Of a DNA stretch of 64,000 bases, positions 8,486-16,482 are shown in pieces. The position numbers and the translations under genes were made by a program. Each line of letters opens with the position of its first letter. Position 1 is the first letter of the stretch. The DNA comes from GCA-2733415 sp049614485 (GTDB lineage Bacteria; Bacteroidota; Bacteroidia; Flavobacteriales; Flavobacteriaceae), in contig JBMZDR010000009.1 in assembly GCA_049614485.1 (NCBI GenBank), forward strand, positions 1-64,000, given 5' to 3'. The notes below the pieces were generated by a model. The model did no database searches, was not told the origin of the DNA, and worked only from the letters and a program-made list of their open reading frames with translations.

Positions 8486-9430
8486 TTAATTGGTATAAGA
8501 TCCTTTTTTCGGGACTTCAATTTCATATGTACGTCTGGTTTTATTATTCAGGTGCCCTTCTCTTAACCAAGGGTTATGAATTTTAAGTATTTTATAGTTA
8601 ATTCCTAAATCTTTAGAAAACTGTGCAATATTAGTTATTGCCGTATCTATTTTAAATGTTCTAGTTGGAATAGCGTTGTATAAATCTGTCTTTTTGAAAT
8701 TGAAGCCAAATTTATGCGGTTGCATTAAAATATATTTCATTGCAACAATTCGCGGTACGTAACGTGAGGTTTCACTTCCTAACAACAAATCATAATACCC
8801 ACTTACCTGCTGCTTACTCAATCTTCTTGACATACCAGACATGCCGCCGTTATACGCAGCCGCAGCAAGAGTCCAGCTACCTAATTTTTCTTTTGCATCT
8901 TTTAAATATTTACACGCTACTCGTGTTGATTTTTCCAAATGGTAACGTTCATCAACATTGCCATTAATTTCTAAACCATATTCTCTCCCCGTAGTTTTCA
9001 TTATTTGCCAAAAACCTCTTGCTCCAGCAGGTGACACAGCATTAGTTAAACCACTTTCTATAACTGCTAAATACTTAAAATCATCAGGCACATTTTCTTC
9101 TGCTAAAATTTTCTCAATAAGCGGGAAAAATTTGTTAGCCCTCTTAAACATTAAAAACCCGTTAGATTGCCAATATGTATTTACTAAAAACTCACGATCA
9201 ATTCGTTCTTTAATATCTGGTAATTCAACAGGAACAGCTTCATTTGCAAAAATTAAATTCTCCGGAAGTGTTAATGCATACACGTTATAGTTATTCACAT
9301 AACTAGTATCAACTAACTTTTCAATTGCTGTCTCAGATGTTTTTATTTTTTTCTTAGATGCAGAATTTATAAATAAACCCGCTATAAAGACAAGCCCAAC
9401 ACCACATAATAGATTTTTTATTACTCTCAT
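8486..9430 (-). CDS. Lytic transglycosylase (SLT domain, MltD type)
   Basis: The 314-residue protein is anchored or exported by an N-terminal hydrophobic segment (residues 5-22). The SLT domain covers about residues 100-230: catalytic Glu125 in LAVIESGL, then SPAGARGFWQIM (133-144) and AAAYNGG (190-196). Such enzymes cleave the MurNAc-GlcNAc bond of peptidoglycan to give 1,6-anhydro ends. The final 60 residues (DLGINYKILKIHNPWLREG) look like a degenerate LysM-type or MltD C-terminal segment. It is the middle gene of a three-gene group, 10 bases after the hydrolase gene and one base before the TauE/SafE gene. Confidence 0.9.
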   Translation of the reverse strand: MRVIKNLLCGVGLVFIAGLFINSASKKKIKTSETAIEKLVDTSYVNNYNVYALTLPENLIFANEAVPVELPDIKERIDREFLVNTYWQSNGFLMFKRANKFFPLIEKILAEENVPDDFKYLAVIESGLTNAVSPAGARGFWQIMKTTGREYGLEINGNVDERYHLEKSTRVACKYLKDAKEKLGSWTLAAAAYNGGMSGMSRRLSKQQVSGYYDLLLGSETSRYVPRIVAMKYILMQPHKFGFNFKKTDLYNAIPTRTFKIDTAITNIAQFSKDLGINYKILKIHNPWLREGHLNNKTRRTYEIEVPKKGSYTN

Positions 9431-9440
9431 TTATTTTATT

Positions 9441-10106
9441 TTATGTTGTTAATAATTGTGGTAAATTTTCATTAAACCATTTGTATTTATTTATGATCAT
9501 CACATGTGTTCCGTTTTTTACTTTAACCACATTTCCTTTGATGTTTTCAATAGGAAAAACACGATCATGACTACCGTGAATATGCACAACATTACCTATA
9601 TGTTGGTTTTGTTTCCAATTTACAATTTGCTCAATCGCCCAGTCTAAATACCTTTTATCACTTACTGATAAGTATTTTTTATACAAATCTACCCTATGTG
9701 ACACAGTTTCACCTAAAGCATATTTTGCTAATTTTTCTACGTCAGAAAATAATTTTGTAGGCAACAACTTATACGCTTTAGTCATCTTAGCAAATTTCAT
9801 GCGTTTTGGAAACTCTGTTTCATGTAACACACTAGAAACCACCACTATTTTTTTAGCCGATACAAACTTACTCATTTCTTGAACCAAAATACCACCAAAT
9901 GACACTCCAAATAATATTGGATTCTTATGTGTTATTTTTTTTGACAATCTTAAAGCATAATCCTCCAAAGATTCTTTAAACTCTGGAAGCTCCCACTCTA
10001 TATAGTGCATTTCATAATCACTTTCAGATAATTTTATATACTCAAATATTTTTGAGTTGGCTGCCATACCCGGAACAAAGTAAACATGTGTTTTAGTATT
10101 TTTCAT
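9441..10106 (-). CDS. Alpha/beta hydrolase
   Basis: The 221-residue cytosolic protein has the alpha/beta-hydrolase fold. The oxyanion region is VYFVPGMAANSKIF (8-21). The nucleophile elbow is GVSFGG with Ser69, and the probable acid and base are Asp181 (GSHDRVFP) and His201 (NGTHVMI). That gives the full triad. It is the first gene of the minus-strand group that continues with the lytic transglycosylase. The substrate cannot be predicted; small esters are most likely. Confidence 0.85.
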   Translation of the reverse strand: MKNTKTHVYFVPGMAANSKIFEYIKLSESDYEMHYIEWELPEFKESLEDYALRLSKKITHKNPILFGVSFGGILVQEMSKFVSAKKIVVVSSVLHETEFPKRMKFAKMTKAYKLLPTKLFSDVEKLAKYALGETVSHRVDLYKKYLSVSDKRYLDWAIEQIVNWKQNQHIGNVVHIHGSHDRVFPIENIKGNVVKVKNGTHVMIINKYKWFNENLPQLLTT

Positions 10107-10328
10107 TATTAAACGAGCTCTTTATTTAATCTTTTTAAGATAATCAAATTATAAATTACTTCACAAATAAACAATACAATACTTTCTTTTACAATCATTT
10201 AACGCAATAACACTTGCTTAACATATGATAGTTTCGTATATTTATCAGCTTGTTATTCTCTTTGTAAACAATACACCCTTACTTATTATTACAAGCAAAA
10301 CCAATCTACAACCTAAAAGCTTGCATCT

Positions 10329-10625
10329 ATGATCATGGAATTAACACTAAAAGACAATGATTTTTTAAGGCAATTTGAGATTGCTATTGACAATCATTTA
10401 GCAACCATTGAATATTCTTTACAAGAACGAAAAATATTCTTAACAAAAATACACATTCCTGAAGAAATTACAGAGGATGATTTTCAAAATACATTTATTA
10501 AAATTGTATTTGATAATATAGAAGAACGTAATCTTAGGGTTGTACCAACCTGTCCGGCTATTGCTATATTTATTAGAAAAAACAAACAATACCGAAATCT
10601 TCTTCCTGTTGGAATTAAGATCTAA
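10329..10625 (+). CDS. Small GNAT-like acetyltransferase (YjdJ/NATD1 type)
   Basis: The 98-residue protein matches the small GNAT relatives typified by E. coli YjdJ. It has an N-terminal strand pair (NHLATIEYSLQERKIFLTKIHIPEEI), a helix containing IKIVFDNIEERNLRVVPTCPAIAIFI, and the Pro-x-Cys-Pro motif at about residues 73-76 followed by an aromatic strand end. The usual acetyl-CoA pyrophosphate loop (G-x-G-x-G/A) is not evident, because EDDFQNTFIK stands in its place, so activity is uncertain. The start could be the second ATG at 10335. It stands alone between its neighbours and ends in a bidirectional terminator. Confidence 0.75.
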   Translation: MIMELTLKDNDFLRQFEIAIDNHLATIEYSLQERKIFLTKIHIPEEITEDDFQNTFIKIVFDNIEERNLRVVPTCPAIAIFIRKNKQYRNLLPVGIKI

Positions 10626-10627
10626 AC

Positions 10628-10664
10628 ACAAAAAAGCTCAACCTTGTATGTTGAGCTTTTTTGT
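10628..10664. terminator. Bidirectional terminator
   Basis: A perfect 15-bp stem (10628-10642 with 10650-10664) and seven-base loop, with A tract on the left and T tract on the right. It separates the convergent GNAT-like and mtaB genes. Confidence 0.92.
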
Positions 10665-10673
10665 ATTTAGGTA

Positions 10674-11993
10674 CTATTTTATAAACTTAAAACGCACCAA
10701 ACCATCATCATCAATTTCAGTAAGTTTTACCTTTTGCAAGGTATTGACTAACTCAGGGTTCCATGGCGTTTTAACTTTTACGTAATTTTCAGTAAATCCG
10801 TTAATATATCCTTCTTTATTCTCATCTTCAAACAATACCGTTTTCTCTTTTTGTAACTGAGACTCATAAAAGACGCCTCTCATTTTTGCAGATAACCCAC
10901 GAAGCATCTTGCTACGTTTTTTTCTCACATTTAAAGGGACTACTCCGTCCATTTCAGCAGCTTCAGTATTTGCTCGTTCTGAATAAGTAAACACGTGTAA
11001 ATATGAAATATCTAGATTTGCTAAATAATTATAGGTTTCTAAAAACAACTCGTCGGTTTCACCTGGAAAACCAACAATAACATCAACACCTATACAGGCA
11101 TCTGGCATGTGTTTTTTTATTGCAGTAACCCTATCGGTATATGTTTTCCTCAAATAACGGCGTTTCATTCTCTTCAACAACACGTCACTTCCACTCTGCA
11201 GTGGAATATGAAAATGTGGCACAAAGCTATTTGAATTAGCTACAAAATCTATAGTTTCATCTTTCAATAAATTTGGTTCTATAGAAGAAATTCGCACGCG
11301 ATGAATACCTTCAACCTCATCTAATTTTTCAACCAACTCATAAAAGGTGTGTTCGTGTTTTTTATTTCCAAATTCTCCTTTTCCGTAATCACCAATATTG
11401 ACACCGGTTAACACAATTTCTTTAATTCCTTTTGCAGATATTTCAGCCGCATTATCTAAAACATTTTGCAATGTATCAGACCTAGAAATTCCCCTAGCTA
11501 ATGGAATTGTACAATAGGTACATTTATAATCACAACCATCTTGTACCTTTAAAAAGGCACGTGTTCTATCTCCAATTGAATAGCTTCCTACATAAAAGTC
11601 AGCGTCTTCAATTTCACAGGAATGGATTTCACCTAAATCATTTTTAGACAAATCATTAATATAACTCGTAATTTTAAATTTTTCGGTTGCACCCAACACC
11701 AAATCTACACCATTAACATCTGCTAATTCTTCAGGTTTTAACTGTGCGTAACATCCTACCGCCGCTACAAAAGCATCGGCATTTTGTTTTTGAGCTTGCT
11801 TTACAATACTCTTAAATCTCTTGTCGGCATTTTCAGTAACTGAACATGTATTTATCACATAAATATCTGCTGTTTCAGAAAAATCAACACGGTCAAACCC
11901 TTCTTTTGTGAAGTCTCGTGCAATTGTAGATGTCTCTGAAAAATTTAATTTACATCCTAAAGTGTAAAAAGCTACTTTTTTTCTTTCTTGCAT
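10674..11993 (-). CDS. mtaB: tRNA t6A37 methylthiotransferase
   Basis: This 439-residue radical-SAM enzyme converts N6-threonylcarbamoyladenosine at tRNA position 37 to its 2-methylthio form. The three domains are visible. The UPF0004 N-terminal domain has cluster ligands Cys14 (LGCKLN), Cys50 (NTCSVT) and Cys81 (GCYAQ). The radical-SAM domain has Cys154, Cys158 and Cys161 in QDGCDYKCTYCTIP. A C-terminal TRAM-like RNA-binding domain follows (about 375-439). The LGCKLN form and length separate it from MiaB and RimO. A -7 box lies at 12047-12054, overlapping the divergent operon. Confidence 0.93.
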   Translation of the reverse strand: MQERKKVAFYTLGCKLNFSETSTIARDFTKEGFDRVDFSETADIYVINTCSVTENADKRFKSIVKQAQKQNADAFVAAVGCYAQLKPEELADVNGVDLVLGATEKFKITSYINDLSKNDLGEIHSCEIEDADFYVGSYSIGDRTRAFLKVQDGCDYKCTYCTIPLARGISRSDTLQNVLDNAAEISAKGIKEIVLTGVNIGDYGKGEFGNKKHEHTFYELVEKLDEVEGIHRVRISSIEPNLLKDETIDFVANSNSFVPHFHIPLQSGSDVLLKRMKRRYLRKTYTDRVTAIKKHMPDACIGVDVIVGFPGETDELFLETYNYLANLDISYLHVFTYSERANTEAAEMDGVVPLNVRKKRSKMLRGLSAKMRGVFYESQLQKEKTVLFEDENKEGYINGFTENYVKVKTPWNPELVNTLQKVKLTEIDDDGLVRFKFIK

Positions 11994-12015
11994 TTAATTA
12001 TCTTACTTATATTTG
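11988..12015 (+). promoter_or_regulatory. Promoter of the lipoprotein/SGNH/MBOAT operon
   Basis: TTG (11988-11990), 17 bases, then TATATTTG (12008-12015) fits the flavobacterial promoter pattern exactly. The predicted transcript starts near 12021, giving a leader of about 20-50 bases to the GTG at 12044 or the TTG at 12071. Confidence 0.65.
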
Positions 12016-12043
12016 AACAGCTTGCATACTTATAAACTAGCGC

Positions 12044-13684
12044 GTGCAAAAATACAATTATTTAACCAATTTGAAAACTACACCTCTCCTTAATATCAAG
12101 CTGTTATGCTTAAGCTTTTATTTATGCTTAACTTCATGTAAATCAGACAAGCCTAAAATTGACGATACTACTGTTTTTAGGTATAACGAATATAAAAACA
12201 TCAACTCATTAGACCCGGCTTTTGCTAAAGACAATGCTAATATATGGGCATGTAACCAACTCTTTAATGGTTTAGTACAACTAGATGACGATTTAAATAT
12301 TCAACCGGATATTGCAAAAAGATGGCATATTTCTGAAGATGCAAAAACATATACCTTTTTACTACGGAACGATGTTATGTTTCACAAGCATAAATTATTT
12401 AAAAACAACACCCGAAAAGTCACCGCTTCTGATTTTGAATACTCCTTTAACAGATTAATTGACAGCAAACTAGCTTCTCCCGGAAGCAATACACTACAAC
12501 AAGTAGCTTCGTTTTCTGCTGTAAATGACTCCGTGTTTTCGATAACTTTACAGCAACCATTTCCCGCTTTTTTAGGTGTTTTAACCACAAAGTACTGTTC
12601 TGTTTTACCAAAAGAAATTATTGAACATTACGGCTCTGACTTTAGAGCCAATCCTATTGGAACCGGCCCTTTTCAATTTAAACGTTGGGAAGAAAACATT
12701 AAGCTGGTCTTACGTAAAAACAACTATTACCATGAAAAAGATAGTTTAGGCAATAGTTTGCCCTATCTTGAAGCGGTTGCAATTAGCTTCTTAACTGATA
12801 AACAAAGTGAGTTTTTACAGTTTTCACAAGGCAATATCGATTTTATTTCTGGCTTAGCCCCTTCTTATAAAGATGAACTACTTACAGCAAACGGCACTCT
12901 ACAAAAAAAATATCTAGAAACAGTTAATATGGTTTCTGGCGATTACCTCAACACTGAGTATTTAGGCTTCTACATGGAAACTGAGCAAGCTGAAATTAAA
13001 TCAGAACTTATAAGGCAAGCTGTTAATTACGGTTTTGACCGACAGACCATGATTACCTATTTACGAAATGGTATTGGAACACCTGCTGAAAATGGTTTTA
13101 TTCCAAAAGGCCTCCCGAGTTTTAATAATCAAAAAGGATACAGCTATCAACCCGAAAAAGCAAAAGAGTTAGTTCATCAGTTTAAAGCAGAAACTGGCAT
13201 TACAAATCCTAAAATTACCATTTCAACCAACAGTTTATATGTTGATTTATGTGAGTATATACAGCGTGAGTTAGAAAAAATTGGCTTAACAGTCACTATT
13301 GATTTATTAACATCATCAACATTAAGAGAGGAAAAAGCTACAGGAAAATTGGCTTTATTTAGAGCTAGCTGGGTAGCGGACTATCCTGATGCTGAAAACT
13401 ACTTATCCTTATTTTATTCTAAAAACTTTACACCTAACGGTCCTAATTATACCCATTTTAAAAACAATACTTATGATGCTTTATATGAGCAAGCCTTAAA
13501 AGAAATAAACCTGAACAAACGTCACCATTTATACCAAAAGATGGATAGTATTGTAATTAAAAAAGCTCCTGTAATTCCTTTATATTATGATAATGTTATC
13601 AGGTTTACACGAAAAAACATTCACGGTTTAGGTATTAATCCGATAAACCTCTTGCATTTAAAAAACGTATCAAAAAGCAATTAA
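12044..13684 (+). CDS. Oligopeptide-type ABC substrate-binding lipoprotein
   Basis: The 546-residue protein belongs to the SBP_bac_5 (OppA/DppA) family, which binds peptides or similar ligands outside the inner membrane. The N terminus carries a lipoprotein signal (KLLCLSFYLCLTSC, lipidated Cys followed by Lys-Ser-Asp). The family signature runs from NSLDPAFAKDNANIWACNQLFNGL through ASDFEYSFNRL and NPIGTGPFQFKRW. No ATG serves as start: GTG at 12044 is the longest choice, and TTG at 12071 gives a more typical signal (MKTTPLLNIK). The gene is followed after three bases by an SGNH gene. No permease or ATPase gene is nearby, so it is an orphan binding protein. Confidence 0.88.
   Translation: MQKYNYLTNLKTTPLLNIKLLCLSFYLCLTSCKSDKPKIDDTTVFRYNEYKNINSLDPAFAKDNANIWACNQLFNGLVQLDDDLNIQPDIAKRWHISEDAKTYTFLLRNDVMFHKHKLFKNNTRKVTASDFEYSFNRLIDSKLASPGSNTLQQVASFSAVNDSVFSITLQQPFPAFLGVLTTKYCSVLPKEIIEHYGSDFRANPIGTGPFQFKRWEENIKLVLRKNNYYHEKDSLGNSLPYLEAVAISFLTDKQSEFLQFSQGNIDFISGLAPSYKDELLTANGTLQKKYLETVNMVSGDYLNTEYLGFYMETEQAEIKSELIRQAVNYGFDRQTMITYLRNGIGTPAENGFIPKGLPSFNNQKGYSYQPEKAKELVHQFKAETGITNPKITISTNSLYVDLCEYIQRELEKIGLTVTIDLLTSSTLREEKATGKLALFRASWVADYPDAENYLSLFYSKNFTPNGPNYTHFKNNTYDALYEQALKEINLNKRHHLYQKMDSIVIKKAPVIPLYYDNVIRFTRKNIHGLGINPINLLHLKNVSKSN
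12047..12054 (-). promoter_or_regulatory. Candidate -7 box for mtaB
   Basis: On the minus strand this reads TATTTTTG (TAnnTTTG). It lies 54 bases before the mtaB ATG and inside the 5' end of the divergent lipoprotein frame, so the two promoters overlap head to head. Confidence 0.5.
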
Positions 13685-13687
13685 TTA

Positions 13688-15193
13688 TTGAAATCTGTAA
13701 GCCCCATATTAATTGCGTTATTTATGCTACTTGTTTTAGCACTACTGGGTGGGTTGCTTTATTTTTCATCTGAACAAAACGAGAAAGACGGTTTTTTTAT
13801 TGAACAGTACCACCTAAAATACCCAACCATAACTGCTTTTTTTGATTTAAAAAAAGTAAAACCTGATTCAGTAAAACAAACCATAAAACAAATTACAACA
13901 CACATCAAACCTATTGAAGTGGAACCTATAAATCTAGGTATTGACTCTTTAGTAAGCCACAAACCAAATGCCGAAAACAAAACAGCTAACTTTACTTTAG
14001 ATTTCTCTAAAATAGATACCACCACTATACAACGCATCAGCTACCCTAGAAATAAGCTTGATTTTATAAACAACCTAAAAGACCATTTAAACAGTAAAAA
14101 TTGCCGCATTGTACATTATGGTGATTCACAACTAGAAGGTGATCGTATTACAGGGTATTTACGAAATAGATTACAAAAAATGTTTGGTGGTAGTGGCCCT
14201 GGGTTTATCCCTATAAAACAAGTTTACCATCAAATTAGCGCCGTGGTTGAACATAGCGACACCTGGGAGCGACACGCTATATTTAACAGAGCTCAAGAGA
14301 GATTAGCGCATAAAAAATATGGTGTTTTTTTATCGTCATCACGATTTACCCCTATTTTTAAAAATCTTTCGGCATTAGATTCTATACCAACAACTACGGC
14401 ATACATTTCAATAAAACCATCAAGCATAGCCTATCAAAAGTTCCGTGCGTTTCCTTCAATTGGTTTACATTATGGAAACTGTAAAAATCCCGTACAGGTT
14501 TCAGTTTTTGAAAAAGACCATTTAATACAACAAGATTCTTTAATTACAGATGGCAACTACCATAATTACAGCATTAAATTACCTAGCACACCATCTGAAC
14601 TTAAAATTGAACTTAAAGGAAAGGTTAGTCCTGATTTTTATGGAATAACACTGGATGGTAATACAGGGGTTCAAATTGATAATGTGGCAATGCGTGGCGC
14701 TTCTGGAACCTTATTTACAAAAAATAACACCTCTTGCTTTAAAGACATGCTAACAGAGTTAGACCCCAAAATAATGATTTTACAATTTGGAGGAAATACG
14801 GTACCCTACATTAAAGACTCCATTGCGGTAACCAATTACGTTAATAATATTCGCAATCAAATTAATTGGTTAAAACGACGAAAAGCTAATATGAGTTTCA
14901 TATTTATTGGACCTACAGATTTGGCAACTTCTGTTAACGGAGAAATGGTGACTTATAAATTACTTCCATATTTAAACAATCGTTTAAAAACCATGTGCAT
15001 TAGTAATAATATAGCGTATTGGGATATGTTTCAGGCTATGGGGGGTAAAAACTCTATTGGTTATTGGGTAGACGAACAACTTGTTGGTGGTGATTATATT
15101 CACTTTACACCAAAAGGCACAAAATACATATCAGAGTTATTATTCACGGCACTGTACTTAGATTTAAAACCTAATAAAAACACTCTTAAATGA
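13688..15193 (+). CDS. Membrane-anchored SGNH/GDSL hydrolase-like protein (first)
   Basis: The 501-residue protein starts at TTG 13688, three bases after the upstream stop. One N-terminal membrane segment (about residues 6-27) leaves the rest in the periplasm. The SGNH domain is split by a long insertion: block I is HYGDSQLEGD with Ser147, block III is LQFGGN with Asn370, and block V is GGDYIHFTPKG with Asp469 and His472. The residues between about 165 and 340 may form a carbohydrate-binding beta domain. Linked to an MBOAT protein, such SGNH proteins act as O-acetyl transferases or esterases on surface polymers. The next gene overlaps its end by four bases. Confidence 0.85.
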   Translation: MKSVSPILIALFMLLVLALLGGLLYFSSEQNEKDGFFIEQYHLKYPTITAFFDLKKVKPDSVKQTIKQITTHIKPIEVEPINLGIDSLVSHKPNAENKTANFTLDFSKIDTTTIQRISYPRNKLDFINNLKDHLNSKNCRIVHYGDSQLEGDRITGYLRNRLQKMFGGSGPGFIPIKQVYHQISAVVEHSDTWERHAIFNRAQERLAHKKYGVFLSSSRFTPIFKNLSALDSIPTTTAYISIKPSSIAYQKFRAFPSIGLHYGNCKNPVQVSVFEKDHLIQQDSLITDGNYHNYSIKLPSTPSELKIELKGKVSPDFYGITLDGNTGVQIDNVAMRGASGTLFTKNNTSCFKDMLTELDPKIMILQFGGNTVPYIKDSIAVTNYVNNIRNQINWLKRRKANMSFIFIGPTDLATSVNGEMVTYKLLPYLNNRLKTMCISNNIAYWDMFQAMGGKNSIGYWVDEQLVGGDYIHFTPKGTKYISELLFTALYLDLKPNKNTLK

Positions 15194-16482
15194 TTAAATT
15201 TATCACGCAAGTTGTATTCATTTTTTATGGCACCATAGTGTTTGGACAACACTATAGCTTAACAGATAGCTTACAACAGCAATACGCCTTCATAAATTGG
15301 GAAGCCAACACCATTAAACATGCAGATACCTCAATAGCGTTTAAAAAACTCTATCAAAAACTAGATAACATCTATAAAAACAGAGACGAAAAACTACATG
15401 TATTTCATATAGGAGGCTCACATATTCAAGCAGATTTTTATTCAAATAGATTGCGTCATTACTTACAAAACATCAGTACAAAGGCTAAAGGACAACGCGG
15501 ATTTATTTACCCATACCGAATGGCAAAAACGAACAATCCGCTAAACTACAAAGTTACTTTTGATGGCGAATGGAAAGGTTACCGCTGCTCAAGAAATGAT
15601 TCTGTAGCTTGGGGACTATCAGGTGTCAGTTCAAAATTTAAAGATTCTATATCAAATATCACTATTAAAGCCAACTATAAAAACTATTCAGAAAACACTT
15701 ATGACTTTAATAAATTACGCGTGTTTTACAATGAATGGTCAGATGATTACGCCGTTACAGTTTCTAATAATTCTTTAGTTACATCACAAACACGAAATTC
15801 TGAAGCACACTATATAGAATTTACCCTTAACAGCACTGTAAGTGAACTAGATATCTGTGTTAGAAAAACAACAAACAGTGCGGATTCAGAATTTTTAATG
15901 ATGGGACTAGAACTCATGAACAATAACCCTGGAATTGAATACACAACCATAGGAGTTAATGGTGCTAGTTTTGCTTTTTACAACCGTGCTGAATTTTTTG
16001 AACAACAATTATTACTCTATAAACCAGATTTATTCATCATATCTGTAGGAACTAATGACACATACACCCTAAATTTTGACGCAAAACAATATAAAACTTA
16101 CTATGAACAATTGATCCTTTCAATACAAAAAGCAAATCCTAATTGCGCTATTTTACTTACTGTACCAAATGATTCATTTTACAAAAAACAGTTTGCAAAC
16201 CCAAATACAAAAGTTGCAGCACAAGTAATTTATGAGCTCTCCGAAAAGTACCACATGGCGGTTTGGGATTTTTATGAAGTTATGGGAGGGTATGTTTCGT
16301 CGCAAAAATGGTATAACAATAAATTAATGCCAAAAGATAGAATTCATTTTACAAGAAAAGGATATGATATTAAAGCCGATTTACTTTTTAAAGCCTTAAT
16401 AAATGCGTGGGAAAAAGAAATGAATTACAAACCCAATACACTATTGAACCAAATTACTTTAAAGGAAAACCGTATTGAATAA
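15190..16482 (+). CDS. Secreted SGNH/GDSL hydrolase-like protein (second)
   Basis: The 430-residue protein is a paralogue of its upstream neighbour and starts at an ATGA overlap. A signal peptide ends near residue 20 (IVFGQ). The SGNH blocks are FHIGGSHIQADF with Ser77, ISVGTNDTY with Asn289, and PKDRIHFTRKG with Asp383 and His386. Block I has Gly-Gly-Ser rather than the usual Gly-Asp-Ser, but the nucleophile serine and the Asp/His pair remain. The protein is periplasmic, so with the membrane-bound first copy it could receive acyl groups from the MBOAT partner. The acceptor is unknown. Confidence 0.83.
   Translation: MIKFITQVVFIFYGTIVFGQHYSLTDSLQQQYAFINWEANTIKHADTSIAFKKLYQKLDNIYKNRDEKLHVFHIGGSHIQADFYSNRLRHYLQNISTKAKGQRGFIYPYRMAKTNNPLNYKVTFDGEWKGYRCSRNDSVAWGLSGVSSKFKDSISNITIKANYKNYSENTYDFNKLRVFYNEWSDDYAVTVSNNSLVTSQTRNSEAHYIEFTLNSTVSELDICVRKTTNSADSEFLMMGLELMNNNPGIEYTTIGVNGASFAFYNRAEFFEQQLLLYKPDLFIISVGTNDTYTLNFDAKQYKTYYEQLILSIQKANPNCAILLTVPNDSFYKKQFANPNTKVAAQVIYELSEKYHMAVWDFYEVMGGYVSSQKWYNNKLMPKDRIHFTRKGYDIKADLLFKALINAWEKEMNYKPNTLLNQITLKENRIE

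Noticed and set aside
8958..9290. Plus-strand open frame of 110 codons
   Set aside because: It is antisense to the lytic transglycosylase, whose catalytic motifs are clear, and has no motif of its own.
12044..13684. A complete oligopeptide ABC importer
   Set aside because: Only the binding lipoprotein is present; the neighbours are SGNH and MBOAT genes, with no OppB/C/D/F-type gene in the window.
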